Assembly (NCBI RefSeq): GCF_000213175.1
Contig: NW_009799101.1
Location: 62,001 to 126,000, forward strand
DNA from: Neurospora tetrasperma FGSC 2508
Lineage: Eukaryota; Ascomycota; Sordariomycetes; Sordariales; Sordariaceae
Direction: 5' to 3'
DNA: 64,000 nucleotides
Part shown: one piece after another, positions 1 to 10,733 of the stretch
Numbering within the stretch: the stretch's first letter is position 1
Layout of the letters: each line of letters begins with the position of its first letter
Program-made: the position numbers and the translations under genes
Notes under the pieces: generated by a model
The model's database searches: none
What the model was told of the DNA's origin: nothing
Seen by the model: only the letters and a program-made list of their open reading frames with translations

Positions 1-1159
1 CCGGGCGGAAAGAAGGATAGAGGAAGACTGATGTTATGGACGTTATAGTGAGGTCATTGCCAGAGTCATCGCGGAGGGGCTGGGGAGGAGCAGAGAGCAG
101 ATAGTACTGTAGTAACCTCAGGTGTAGTCAGCTCGAAGAGGCTCTTGCCAGTTTGACAGTTGCTTCCCTTGTTGGCTTCAAGTGGAACTCTGCGTGAGAG
201 CTTCAACGGCCTGTGACTCCCTCTGGAGGCCACGCCAAGTCCATGTGCCGCTGCTTCTCATTATTCATTCTCCCACAATCAAGAAGAAAACTGAAAAAAG
301 AGTCGAAATGTGTACGAACAATGAAACCTAGGTAGTGAAGAATGAGCCGCTGCGATGCTATCGTCGCACGAATCCGGGGTGCATAAAGCCATGGATCCCA
401 AGCAAGAGTTGGGGGTCTTGCAGTGATGTTGAACGGCAACTGCCGGCCGATTGGAGGTTCAAAGGATGCCTTGCCAAGAAACCAATGGCCAGGCAGCTCC
501 AGGCCCGGCTCCAGCCGAGGCGTTTTCTCTTAGCAGTGCATCAGTCTTGCCGGGTTTTGCCAGCCGGCACCCCCCAGCTCTCCAAGCGGGGACCTTATCG
601 ATAAGCGGCTGGCATGGCGGGAACCTTAAGTTCGCCGCCGCGGTTAGTCACCGTCATCGATTGTGGGTAAGGCGACTGCTGTGTGCATCTTCCAACAGCA
701 CTGCAGGGGCATCAATTGATTTGGATGACTCTTCGACCGCTACAGTACCCTGACGCCCGCATATGCCATAGGTACATACCTTGGCTTCCATTCGGGTTCG
801 ACTCAGACGGCGAGAAGAACATCACCGAAACTTCGCTTCTACTTCAAGGCATACAAGAAGGCACACTCTTCAGCCTTTGCCATTACTACCTAGTTTTGCA
901 TCTGACATATACTCCATCTACTTGTGTCTTTGAAGCTCTTTACTTACCTACTTGTCATTGTCTGACGAAAATACCGTCTCACCGTTCACTACCTCTGTCT
1001 CCCACGTCCCTACAAATTAATATCAGCTTGAATACCTACTACCTTTCATCCCAACTGTTTCTGGCCCAATGATTCTTAGGATATATTCCATAGCTTACTT
1101 GTGATCTTTTCAACACTTGGTTCCTGACCCCTCTTATCGCTCACCTCCCGACCGCAGCC
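1..1159. other. Left-edge intergenic DNA / 5' region of the GTPase gene
   Basis: No supportable gene. Several short open frames exist here, but they lack fungal codon bias and resemble no family I know. The right part, from about 870, is pyrimidine-rich and leads into the start codon at 1160, as expected of a promoter and leader. A perfect GATA-containing palindrome lies at 594-605 and is listed separately. Confidence 0.6.
594..605. promoter_or_regulatory. Palindromic double GATA site
   Basis: The perfect 12-bp palindrome CTTATCGATAAG carries two inverted GATAA cores, about 555 bp upstream of the GTPase start codon. Fungal GATA factors (the NIT2/AreA, WC-1 and SRE families) bind such cores, often in pairs. 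The palindrome is seen directly; function is inference, and a chance occurrence in 64 kb is possible. Confidence 0.3.
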
Positions 1160-3199
1160 ATGGCATCAAAACAGGCACCGCACGAACGACGAAAAGGCGA
1201 AGCTGCCCTTAGCGACTTTGCCGAGTACGTCGAGAGACAGCAAGCATTGCGTTATCCGAACAAGGCTGCCCAGAGCCAGACTGCGACAACATCAGCAGCG
1301 GCAGGCCCAAATTCAACGTTATCCTCAAAAATCGCCCCCGAAGTCGAACATCATGCTGAGCTCGACGACATCCTCGACAGCCTCAACCTCTCCGAGCCCG
1401 GTCCGCGAATAAGACTTCGCGACCTTCTGCTGTCCGCCCCTGACGATGACGCCTCCCTCCAGAAACTTGCCGACATCGTTGGTGAGCGGTTGGACGAAGG
1501 ACACGGCGAATCCGTCTTCGACATCGGCTTCGAGAACCATGGCGAGAGCTTAAAGTTGACCAAGGAGGATTGGGAGGTGGCATACAAGAGGTTATCGCAG
1601 GCCGCAGCCCAGATTGATGCCGACTGCCAGCTGCTATTAACCAAGAACTTGGGCGGCGATCTCGACGGTACCCCGACCCGCGATGGCGACGTGAGCGGCA
1701 AGGTGATGATCCGTCGACGGCCGTCCGCAGCCGAGGAGGTTATCGAAACGCGAATAGCAGTCGTGGGCAATGTCGACGCTGGCAAATCCTCGATGCTGGG
1801 TGTTTTGGTCAAGGGCGACTTGGACGACGGTCGCGGTCGCGCACGCGTGAATCTTTTCCGACACAAGCACGAGATTGAGACCGGTCGTACGTCTTCCGTC
1901 GGCATGGAAATCATGGGCTTCGACTCGCACGGTCAGACCATTCTTTCCGACACGCCCGGTCGCAAGCTCTCGTGGGAGGAAATAGGCAAGCGCAGTGCGA
2001 AAGTAATCACTTTTACCGATCTTGCTGGGCATGAACGGTATCTTAGGACGACCGTCTTCGGCTTGTTGTCATCGTCGCCAAATTACTGCCTGCTAATGGT
2101 AGCGGCCAACAACGGGCTAATAGGCATGTCCAAAGAGCATCTTGGTATTGCTTTGGCGCTGAACGTGCCAATAATGGTGGTCATTACCAAGATCGATATC
2201 TGCCCGCCTAACATCCTGGAACAGACCATCACCCAGATCACCCGCATCTTGAAGTCTCCTGGTGCGAGGAAGATCCCCATTTTCATCAAGAACCATGAGG
2301 AATGCATCAACACGGCCACTCAGTTCGTCTCCCAGCGCATCTGCCCCATCTTCCAGGTCAGCAACGTAACAGGCGAGAACTTGAGCTTGGTCCGTTCGTT
2401 CCTGAACATCTTGCCGCACCATGGACGGTACGACGCCGACGCGCCTTTCGAGTTCCATGTCAATGACACTTTTAGCGTCCCCCACGTCGGCACGGTCGTC
2501 TCGGGAATCGTCAAGTCGGGGGTCATCCATGCGGGTGATGAGGTTTACCTGGGGCCGGATGGCTTGGGCAAGTTCACGACCACGGCGATCAGGTCGATTG
2601 AGCGGAAGAGGATAGGCGTCCCGGCGGCGAGCGCGGGCCAGTCGGCCAGCTTCGCGTTGAAGAGGGTCAAGAGAAAGGACGTTCGTAAGGGAATGGTGGT
2701 GCTCTCCAAGACTGAAAGTGGACCGCCGAAGGTGTATCGGGAGTTCATTGCTGAAGGTAAACACGCCGCTTCCTTTTGCCTTCACTTTTCTCTGCCCCTT
2801 GGTGCCATTAAAAAAATTCTGTATGTATCCTAACGTGCAATAGTCCTCATCCTTTCCCACGCAACCACCATCAAAACCAAATACCAGGCCATGCTTCATG
2901 TCGGCCCCGTCTCCCAGACATGCGCCATCATCGACGTTGATCGTCCGTTTATCAGAACCGGCGATCGGGCTACCGTCGCGTTCCGGTTTGTCCAAAGACC
3001 CGAATATCTAGTCCCGGGAGACAGACTCCTCTTCAGAGAAGGCAGAACCAAGGGGTTGGGTATCGTCAAGAGTGTAGGGTATGATCCCGAACGGCCGTTG
3101 GGCGGGGTTAATGTGGGTGAAGGGGGTGATAAGGTGGCTGCGGGCGTTGAAGATGTCAAACATGAGGGTGGCGGTAACGAGGTGAAGGTTGGTGCTTAG
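1160..3199 (+). CDS. GTPBP1/GTPBP2-type translational GTPase
   Basis: Two exons, 1160-2756 and 2844-3199, give 650 residues. The donor GTAAAC and acceptor AATAG join in phase (GAA G|TC CTC), with a CTAAC branch point near 2829. Visible GTPase motifs are G1 GNVDAGKSS (about residue 202), G3 DLAGHERY (about 289) and G4 TKID (about 343), followed by EF-Tu-like beta-barrel domains II and III; the last exon holds domain III (LHVGPVSQTCAI...). GTPBP1/2 proteins are eEF1A relatives linked to ribosome rescue and to exosome-dependent mRNA turnover in animals; the fungal role is little studied. The acidic N-terminal 190 residues and the Gly/Val-rich tail look family-typical and disordered. The gene is tail-to-tail with LSm3. 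Family assignment is firm, precise function is not. Confidence 0.9.
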
Positions 3200-3782
3200 T
3201 GACCTGGCGCCTGGTGCTGGCTTGGCGTTGGGCAGATGATGTTGTGGTGATCCAAGTTGGGGGTCGCGTTATCTTTTTTGTTATACTTCCTTTGATGCAT
3301 GGCCTCATCTCATTGTTTTGATGGCTCATATACGGAGCGGCGCAGTCAGGGCACAGTACAGAACTAGTAGTGACTCACCATCTGCAGATATTTAAGTAGT
3401 AGTAGTATGGACCACGTGGCTTTTGTATGTGTCTTGGTGGAAGATGAGTGACCTACGGGTATTCTTAAATGAACATATGAAAATTCTTGAGCAGCGTACT
3501 GTATTCTTTGTACGAGCGATCCTTTTCAGCCTCCTCAAAAGGAAGCAGATTGCCTGGCTATCAATGCTCCATGGCCGGGAATAACAATGGTATATCTGTG
3601 CCGTGATCTATCTTTCGGCTCCAACGACAAACGACGAACATGATGTGATGACGGTGATAGTCACATTTAAAGCCAACCTCTCTCCTCGTTTTCCTCTCTT
3701 ATCCTCCTCCCGAAGCATGGTTACCGGTTTCCTTTGTAAGCGCCGCCCCTCTTGACCTGGAGGAAGCCACCACCTAGGTAGG
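3200..3782. other. Convergent intergenic / 3' UTR DNA
   Basis: Lies between the stop codon of the GTPase gene and the end of the LSm3 downstream frame. It is AT-richer than the genes, with a short AGT repeat near 3395. It most likely holds the 3' UTRs of both convergent transcripts. Nothing else seen. Confidence 0.5.
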
Positions 3783-4064
3783 CTAACGACGACCCATGTC
3801 CAACTCCCACTGAGACAAACCTTCGGCTGCTGACTGTCCAGAACCCTCCGTCGTTGCCGTTCCCTTTCCTTTCCCTTCCGAATGCCCCTCCTCTTCCCTA
3901 TCTACCCCCTCCCAAAACTGCGCCTCATCCGCCACGTGCGATAAGTTCCACCTGCCGACGGGCAACCGGTCCTGGCCAAGCGGGCCACCGGAGAAGGGCT
4001 TGATGCCGTAGCGGTGGCGGAAATCGTGCTCGTCAACTGGTCGCTCCACATACACGGCCTCTTC
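3783..4064 (-). other. Coding-like frame directly continuing LSm3 past its stop
   Basis: Immediately after the LSm3 TGA (4067-4065) the same frame stays open for 93 codons until TAG at 3785-3783. The third codon positions of the first half are almost all C or G, as in the real genes here, so this looks like coding DNA rather than UTR. The predicted peptide has a conserved-looking core (HDFRHRYGIKPFSGG, GQDRLPVGRWNLSH) and an acidic, low-complexity second half. I recognise no family. It could be a readthrough extension of LSm3, an alternative last exon (an AG lies just before GCC at 4058, in phase with LSm3 exon 2), or a separate small gene whose 5' exon I cannot place. No in-frame ATG precedes the core. 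Confidence 0.4.
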
Positions 4065-4627
4065 TCAAGAACGGGTAAAGGGCGAGATGAGCACGACGGA
4101 GTCGCCGCGAACGAAGAGCATTTCGGACTTGCGGGAGATGGTCTGTCTTTTGTTAGAATATGAGAGTAACGGGAAGGGAAGAGCATAAAAAGAACAAAGT
4201 GGTATGAGAAGGAAAGCGAAAGGAGGGTGAGTATAACGGGAAAGGGGTGAGAGGTGGGTTGACGAGAGAGTGGCGGTGGGTAAGTGATGAGATGGCATAC
4301 CTTCAGGTCATCCTCCTCGGTATCTTCATCATCCACGACGTAAATGGTCTCTTCGACTTCCCCGAGGACAAGGTTGCAATGGGAGTCGTAGGCCTACGTC
4401 ACAGTATCCGAGTTAGCAATGAGTTCGGGTGGTGGTGAGTGAGGGGTAACGGAAAAGAGGTGACGACTGAAAAGGGGACATGTAAACATAAAGAGTGGAC
4501 TTACGTGCAGACGGCCCTTGAGCTCCCTATCACCTCTCAGCTTGACGCAGACAACCTCATCAAGCAAAAGGCGGACGAGGTCCATGGGCTCGGAAACGGA
4601 GCCGGCATCTTCTACTGCGTCGGCCAT
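4065..4627 (-). CDS. lsm3: U6 snRNA-associated Sm-like protein LSm3
   Basis: Three exons on the minus strand, 4627-4505, 4393-4301 and 4142-4065, all joined in phase 0, encode 97 residues, the usual LSm3 length. The donors are GTAAGT and GTATGC; the acceptors are GTAG and ACAG. The Sm fold is complete: the Sm1 region ([20 protein letters not shown] then [12 protein letters not shown]) and the Sm2 motif ([14 protein letters not shown]). LSm3 belongs to the nuclear LSm2-8 ring, which binds the U6 snRNA 3' end, and to the cytoplasmic LSm1-7 ring, which promotes decapping and mRNA decay. It sits head-to-head with the mitochondrial ATP13-like gene, with 526 bp between start codons. An unusual coding-like frame continues beyond the stop and is listed separately. 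Identity is certain from the motifs. Confidence 0.95.
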
Positions 4628-5153
4628 TTTGTGTGATGTGTGATATCAAAAGAGCCAAAAAGACAAAAAACGAGTGAAGAGACAGAAAATAATGAAGTTG
4701 GCGTTGTGTTCCTGTTGTTGATGGCGGGGACCTCAGCTGCAGCGCCCTAGAACAGGAATGATGAGTCCGTCCAGTGCCAGTGACGGACGGCCCGGGGGGG
4801 GGGTTTCCATGCCTGCCCGATTGGAAGCGCTCGCTTCGTTGCGAATTGAGGTCAGTGCCAGCTGGTCGCATGCCAAGAGCAACTGAAGCTGCCCGACGCA
4901 CTGACCGCTTCCTCAGTGAAAGCTTGACCGGTTCTTAAACGCTTATGCCAGAGCTTCGACTGGGCAAGATCTTGGCAGGAACAGGCGCCCAAAGTGACAG
5001 CAGGCCTTCCCCGGATTTGCAAAGGCATCGCGAGATCCATCGCACTTCTCCTCTTTGAGTTAGCGGGGTTGACTTACACCTCGACTTACACCCACCAGGG
5101 GCACTCAGCTTCAACACCGCAGGCTGAGCTTCAATTGCGGACGAAAGACGCCA
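4628..5153. promoter_or_regulatory. Divergent promoter region of lsm3 and the ATP13-like gene
   Basis: A 526-bp spacer separates two head-to-head start codons and must hold both promoters. It includes a run of ten G at 4794-4803. I see no clear TATA box or recognised operator. Confidence 0.5.
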
Positions 5154-7499
5154 ATGGGGGTGGTGTACAACGCGCCGTCGACCCCAATTCGCAAACCAAT
5201 GGCTGCCCTTCTCTCCTGTCGTGGGGTTCGAGCTCCTTCTCCGAAATCTCGACGACCAGCCTCCGCCGTCAACAAGCTCCAGAAGCTCCCCCATTCTACG
5301 ACCCAAACAGCAAAACCCATCTCAGCAATTCCCTACCCAGGCAACTTTGCCCACCATGGACTCGGTCACCAACTTGATGGACCTCGACAGCCCCTCGAGC
5401 AAGACGAGCTCCTCCTCCTTCGAACCCTTCTCGCAAGACCCATCGTCGCAAAGAAACCGCCTCCGATAAAACGGTCGCCTTGGATAGACGGCTTCACCGG
5501 GGCCTTCAGACAACCCCACAAAATGCTCTCTTATTTCAGAGAGAACAAACTCGAAATTCTTCAACTTCCCCCAACAGCATTCAGCGAACTTCTCCGCTCC
5601 GTCGACCCCGTCGAAGCCATTCGCAAAGACCAAGATCCGTTGGGAGACATATGGGTCGACCCAGCCATGGCCGATTGGTCCCCCTTGGGGGCTCTGGTCA
5701 ATAATTACGGCGTCAGAAAAAGAAACACCGAGATTTACCCCCTCGTTCACGAAGCTGCCTTTCGTCGATTCCGCTCGGGTTCGCCCCTTCTCTTGTCCGA
5801 CTACAAGGTCCTGCTGCGATACGCCGGATCGATTTCGGACCCCCTCTTGGCCCGCAAGATCTGGTTCCACATGAACGTCTCTGAAAAGATGTGGGAGCGC
5901 CAGACGGACCTGTATGCCGAATTTCTCAAGGCCCGATTCTTGACGGAACCGTTGTACACCCAACACAACCGGCACGACTTCCGCGTCAAGCCTGTAAACC
6001 TGTTTCCCGAGAAGAGGTTTCTGCCGTACTTCACGCCTGATAACTTGTCTCAGCTGCGACAGATGAACTTTGACGAGACCAACAAGCGGCTGGACAGGTT
6101 TGGGCAGAATCCTGGCGCAGAGCACAAGGTGGATTACCTGATGAGGATGTTACGGCGGACTTCACCCGTCGATCTCGTCTTTGGCACCGCGCGAAACCGG
6201 TTACATCTACTGTCAGAAGAGTTCGTCTGCGCTGCTCTCATCGCCTACGCCAGGACAGGAGTACTGGAAGACGTACAGTCCGTTCTATACTTTAACTACA
6301 AGATTGATGTCTCTGGCTCCATCGAAACCGGCGACTTGAAGATCACCGGCGGGCGGCGAGACTTTCTGCCTGGCTCGCCCATGGCTCCTACCACCCGTCT
6401 TTTACAGACAATCGCCACCTGTTATGGGTCGAACGGCATGATAGCCATGGCGTGCAAGATGCTCGATCACGTTTCTGCCGTATACCGCCTGCCGATCCCC
6501 TCATCAGTCTGGTTTGAACTGCTAGAATGGGCCTACATCCACACCTCGCCCCGGGCAGCACAAGAGTGGAAGATCGTTTCGATCCCCGGCCACCGACTAC
6601 ACCGCAACGCAGTTCAACTAATCTGGGACACTATGACCTCCCCTCCTTACAACGCCACACCCGGCTTCCCGCAATACAAAATCTACGTCGAATGGCTGAT
6701 CAAAAACAACAAGATCGAGCGCGCCATACAAATCATGCTCGACCTCGAACCTCTCTACCGCAAGCAAGTGGAAGAGCTACAATCCCTCTACCCCTTGCAC
6801 GCTCTCGACCAAGCAGCCTTCAGCCACTCTCCAGCGCACGACACCCTCCTCTGGGAGCAAACCCTGCTTCGGAAAGACTACATCGTCCACACCTTTGCCA
6901 AGTGGTTCTCCCTCCTCTTCAAGCGCATAAAATCCCCCGTCCACCTCCCCGGCCCTAACAAACCCGCGACCAAGGTCAAGATCTTCCCCTCCCACGACAT
7001 CTCCACCCGTCTGATCCCGCAACTCATCCATGCCTTCCCAGGCCTCTTGCCCGATACGATCCACTACGAGATTCCCACGGGCGTAGTGCGTTTTAAGCGC
7101 GGGGTGGGAGCGCCGCAGGGGTTCAGAGCGGAAAAGAGGTGGACCGAAGTCCGCAAGGCGGCGGTGGTGAGTATGGATTTGAGGCCGGAAACTGCGAGGG
7201 GGTTCAATCGACTGAGAGAACAGAGTTTGGACCTTCTCAATGGGGAGAAGTTGCAGAGGGCGGCGGGCGAGACGATGGAGACGTTGAGGCCGAGGGCGGT
7301 GAAGAGGGAAGGTTTGGAGCAGTTGGTGGAGGAGATACTAGGGATGGATGAGATGGCACGGAGGGAGAGGGAAGAGGAACAGAGGCAGATCGAGCAAGGT
7401 GTGATGAGTGAGGTAAGACGGAGGGGAAGGAGTGTCGAAGAAGAAGGGAAGAGGATGGAGAGAAAGAGGGCAGAGATGGTGTTGAGGTTGTTGACGTAG
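5154..7499 (+). CDS. Mitochondrial ATP13/AEP2-like (helical-repeat) expression factor
   Basis: A single exon of 781 codons. A second in-frame ATG at 5199 begins a stretch rich in Arg, Ser and Ala and free of acidic residues (MAALLSCRGVRAPSPKSRR), which looks like a mitochondrial presequence, so the true start may be 5199 (766 residues). The middle (about residues 340-560) carries helical-repeat features such as SEEFVCAALIAYARTG and MAPTTRLLQTIATCYGSNGM that resemble the fungal 'mitochondrial ATPase expression' (ATP13/AEP2) family, related to PPR proteins. In S. cerevisiae, AEP2/ATP13 supports maturation or translation of the mitochondrial ATP9 message. The C-terminal 100 residues are highly charged and probably helical. 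Family assignment is by pattern recognition; the RNA target here is unknown. Confidence 0.7.
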   Translation: MGVVYNAPSTPIRKPMAALLSCRGVRAPSPKSRRPASAVNKLQKLPHSTTQTAKPISAIPYPGNFAHHGLGHQLDGPRQPLEQDELLLLRTLLARPIVAKKPPPIKRSPWIDGFTGAFRQPHKMLSYFRENKLEILQLPPTAFSELLRSVDPVEAIRKDQDPLGDIWVDPAMADWSPLGALVNNYGVRKRNTEIYPLVHEAAFRRFRSGSPLLLSDYKVLLRYAGSISDPLLARKIWFHMNVSEKMWERQTDLYAEFLKARFLTEPLYTQHNRHDFRVKPVNLFPEKRFLPYFTPDNLSQLRQMNFDETNKRLDRFGQNPGAEHKVDYLMRMLRRTSPVDLVFGTARNRLHLLSEEFVCAALIAYARTGVLEDVQSVLYFNYKIDVSGSIETGDLKITGGRRDFLPGSPMAPTTRLLQTIATCYGSNGMIAMACKMLDHVSAVYRLPIPSSVWFELLEWAYIHTSPRAAQEWKIVSIPGHRLHRNAVQLIWDTMTSPPYNATPGFPQYKIYVEWLIKNNKIERAIQIMLDLEPLYRKQVEELQSLYPLHALDQAAFSHSPAHDTLLWEQTLLRKDYIVHTFAKWFSLLFKRIKSPVHLPGPNKPATKVKIFPSHDISTRLIPQLIHAFPGLLPDTIHYEIPTGVVRFKRGVGAPQGFRAEKRWTEVRKAAVVSMDLRPETARGFNRLREQSLDLLNGEKLQRAAGETMETLRPRAVKREGLEQLVEEILGMDEMARREREEEQRQIEQGVMSEVRRRGRSVEEEGKRMERKRAEMVLRLLT

Positions 7500-7821
7500 G
7501 TGGTTTTGAGGTTGGACGGGCTGTGTCCGAGGCTGAACAGCAAGGGCGCGTGGACTGATTGCAGTATTGATATTTTCTCTTGGCTGTGGTGGATTTGGAG
7601 GGGGATTACGACTTGATGAGGAAAAGTGTTTTGACAATATAGATACCCGAAGAGCGCATGTTTTTCTAAACTGCCGACGCGATGATGTTTTCTTTCCATA
7701 GGAGCTCCCTCCCCCGTTAACTATACTCATCTCTCCGGCTATAACCGCCGTTTCCGATCTTTCCGTCCTAACCAAAACAAAAAAGCAATCCTCATTTATC
7801 CCCATCACTCATTGAGGAATC
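7500..7821. other. Short convergent intergenic DNA
   Basis: 322 bp between two convergent stop codons. It is AT-rich at its right part and presumably holds both 3' UTRs. Nothing else seen. Confidence 0.5.
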
Positions 7822-8864
7822 TTAGTTGTCGGCCGTAGCTGGCTGAACAACCTCCCTAAACAAACTATTCACATACATATACCTACTCAGGCCAATCCAC
7901 CCATACCTAAACCACCTCATCTGGCTCACATGTGCCTTGGTCATGGCCGCCCACGCCTTGTCCACACTCGCCCACCCCTCGCCAGGGATAAGGTTGTTCA
8001 TAAATACCAAGCCGCCCGGCCTTTCGTGTTTATCCTTTTTTGTGATACCCGCTGACCATGCCCATTCCAACAGTGTAGGAAGGGCGTCCAGGATCCCGCT
8101 GTATTTGCGCCGCAGCGAGAGCGTGGGAAGTGTGTAAAGATCCACCTGCCCCTGCCCCTTTTCCTTGTTCTTCCCGGCCGTAGCAGCCAACAACTGACTC
8201 ACAAACAACCTAGCGCCGTGGTAGAGGGAAATGTGATTCGGATGTCCCGAAATTCCGTGTTTGTCGAAAGTGATGATGGTGTCGATTGTGGGCTTCACTT
8301 CCGCCTTTCCAGCACTTCCCTTGTTCTTGGATGATCGCGAGGCGCTGGCGGAAGCGATGTTCGTGGTCTCTTTGAGTTCGGGAGCAAAAGCCGAGGCTAG
8401 CAAGTGGGAAATGCGCTCGGGGTCCCAGGATGTAGTCATACTGTCGGGGAAGAAGGGCGAGTCGATCACAAAGACGTCGGAGGGGGAGCGGAGGCCGAGG
8501 TAAGTGCCGGATTTGGCGAGTTCGCGCTTGCGCGTGGGACCGAGGCCTTCGGCATCGCCTGTTGTTCGGGGCTGGTTAGCAATTGTTGGAAAGGCAGAGA
8601 AAGATGGGCAAAGGTCGGATGGACGGAATAGGAGCGCTTACCGCTACTCAAACACAGAATCTTGACATGGTTGCCTGTCTCGGGCCTCGTGAGCGCCAGC
8701 ACCGTCGGCGCAAAGAACATGGCCTCATCGTCCGGGTGGGCAATCAGCAGGCATATGCGCTTGTTGCGCAGGACGGGGAAACGTGTGGCGACGATGGAGA
8801 CGGTGTAGATGTAGAGCGAGGGGATCACCACGGCGGCCAGGCTGAGGGCTGTTAGCCAGTTCAT
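7822..8864 (-). CDS. gpi12: N-acetylglucosaminyl-phosphatidylinositol de-N-acetylase (Gpi12/PIG-L)
   Basis: Two exons on the minus strand, 8864-8642 and 8558-7822, join in phase (AGC G|GC GAT) to give 319 residues. The intron has donor GTAAGC and acceptor ACAG. The start at 8864 (MNWLTALSLAAVVIP) gives an N-terminal transmembrane anchor, as in PIG-L proteins. Family hallmarks are the zinc-binding AHPDDEAMFF motif (about residue 42), LCLSSGDAEGLGPTRKREL around the splice junction, and FDKHGISGHPNH. The enzyme removes acetate from GlcNAc-PI on the cytosolic face of the ER, the second step of GPI-anchor synthesis. A family-atypical low-complexity insert (residues about 140-165, rich in Ala, Ser and Lys) lies before the TFDKHG motif. 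It is convergent with the ATP13-like gene. Identity is certain. Confidence 0.95.
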
Positions 8865-9979
8865 GGCGGCGCTGGCTGTTGTTGGCGACCTGGACTTGGT
8901 TGGACTCGGATGATGGCCGGAAGAAGTTGGGGTCGTAGCCTCATGACGCGGTGGTGAGTGGTGACAGCGGGTGATCCCCTGAAGCTTGGGCGCTATCGTG
9001 GCGTGGATGTGAGGCAAGCAGGGATATGTTTATTTTATCGAGGTCGGGCCCGCTTCCACTTGGGAGATGGCGGGCCCGGGCCCGGCGGATTGTGGGGGAG
9101 CGGAGGCCTAGAATAGCGTCAGTTATGTACAATGGATACTATCAGGTGCCTGTACTGTTCTCCAGCACAACGTTAACGGACTTCGTTGAAAAGGACAAGA
9201 ATGGAAGGCAGGAAACAAATATGACGGGAGGTGAAGATTGGATTCTCCCGCCATCTGAGGTCGAATGGAAACATGCGGGAGCTCGATACCCATCGTACGG
9301 AACGGCAAGGGCCGACGGGAGGTGGGACGAAGACGACGGACTAAGGAGGGATGGAATGTCTCACACGAGGCCGGTTGGCTGGAGTCACGACCTACATACT
9401 TGCATGCAAGGGAAAGAACATGGAATCATACCCCTAAGAATTCCCCCTTATCCTTGACTGCGTGTGTTCATGGGGATGCGGGGAGGCGCGTGGTTGTTGA
9501 GGTTGTAGAAAGAGGGAACAAACAAGAAATGGAAGCTACCTCTGAGTATCCTACTTCTGGTTGCCTTCCTTGTCTTCCTCCAATCCACACCAATCACAGA
9601 CCTGGACACTCGGAGAATACTTGGAAAATTGATGATAGCCTAGAAGTTGACAATCTCAAACTGGAGTCACTACAGTAGACAGAGGTACACCAAGATGATT
9701 GTTCAGTTCCTGTTGTAGTTGAAACCTACCTACCTCAGTCTTATCGAGGCTTCCTTCTTATCGTACAAGTGGGACAATTGCGGGAGCTACCTAGAGGTAG
9801 GTAAGGAGGGTAGCTACGTAGCGGCCGACCCACTGGAGCTCCAGGGGCATCATTACCTAACCGTCATCCTCGCGTCTTCCGCCATCAACTACGGTATCTC
9901 ACTTCCATTGCTTTCCCTCCGTGTCGTCGCACAACAAAACATTCTCAAGTTCATCATATTGCCAGTCACAAACACCAAG
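8865..9979. promoter_or_regulatory. Divergent intergenic region with GGGCCC palindromes
   Basis: Separates gpi12 (-) from the membrane-protein gene (+) and holds both upstream regions. A perfect palindrome, GGGCCCGGGCCC, lies at 9072-9083, with another GGGCCC about 20 bp to its left. Short TACCTA/AGGTA motifs cluster at 9720-9820. Open frames here lack codon bias. Confidence 0.45.
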
Positions 9980-10733
9980 ATGGGCAGAAAACGCGCCGAG
10001 TCTCCGTCCAATCTCAAGTTCCAGCAACCCGACCGCAGTGGACCCAAGGAAAAGACCCTGCTGGAGCTCGCCGAGGAAAGGGGACTCTTTGAGCAGGCGC
10101 GCAAGAAGCAGGAGGAAAACGACAAGGCAAAGAATCCCCCCAAGATCAAAAAGATGCCCATAAAGAAGCCGGAAAAGACGAAAAGCAAGAAAGACGACGA
10201 CGATGACGACGAACCACTGTCTCCCGGAGCCGAGCGCTTCCTCGACACCACCCTCTACACCGTGAGCTTGGCCATGCTGCACTTCACCTTGGACGTCTTT
10301 GTCCAGAACCAATATTCCGCCGATCGCATCGTCTGGCCCAAGGTCTGGACGAGGGCAATCCAAGCCTTGTTGGGTATGTCAATACGAGCCCACCCACCCA
10401 CGATATCACCTACTGACGTCTTCCTGCCCAGTCTTCGGCTTCCTCGTCTACACTCTCCACGCCCACTCCTCGAACCCGACCATCCTTCCTGGCCTACCTG
10501 CCCGCTACCAAAACCACCTCCGACAGGTCATCTTCTTTGTCATGAGCGTGTGCTCGGGATGCTACCTGATCCACATCACAAACACGTACGGATACCTGGC
10601 CGTCATGAAGCAAGCGCCACCCGTGGGTTGCTTGTGGGTGTGGTCCGTCATTGAACTCCAGCTTCCTTGGGCTGTCCTCAGCCTGGCGGTTGCAGGCACA
10701 TACCTCAAAGTCAAAGGTTATGACATCAAGTGA
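9980..10733 (+). CDS. Conserved fungal multi-pass membrane protein (DUF7719-like)
   Basis: Two exons, 9980-10373 and 10432-10733, join in phase (TTG G|TC TTC) to give 231 residues. The donor is GTATGT and the acceptor is CCAG. The start at 9980 (MGRKRAESPSNLK) is chosen because the upstream frame lacks bias and the next residues resemble the usual start of this fungal family. Residues 1-80 are basic and disordered, with an acidic run of six Asp near residue 75. About four hydrophobic segments follow (LYTVSLAMLHFTLDVFV, LLVFGFLVYTLHA, VIFFVMSVCSGCYLI, LPWAVLSLAVAGTYL), so it is an integral membrane protein, probably of an internal membrane because no signal peptide is present. The biochemical role is unknown to me; the DUF name is from memory of similar fungal proteins. 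Confidence 0.8.

Noticed and set aside
335-1072. Three overlapping plus-strand frames upstream of the GTPase
   Set aside because: They share no codon bias and do not splice in phase to the GTPase exon; treated as promoter and leader.
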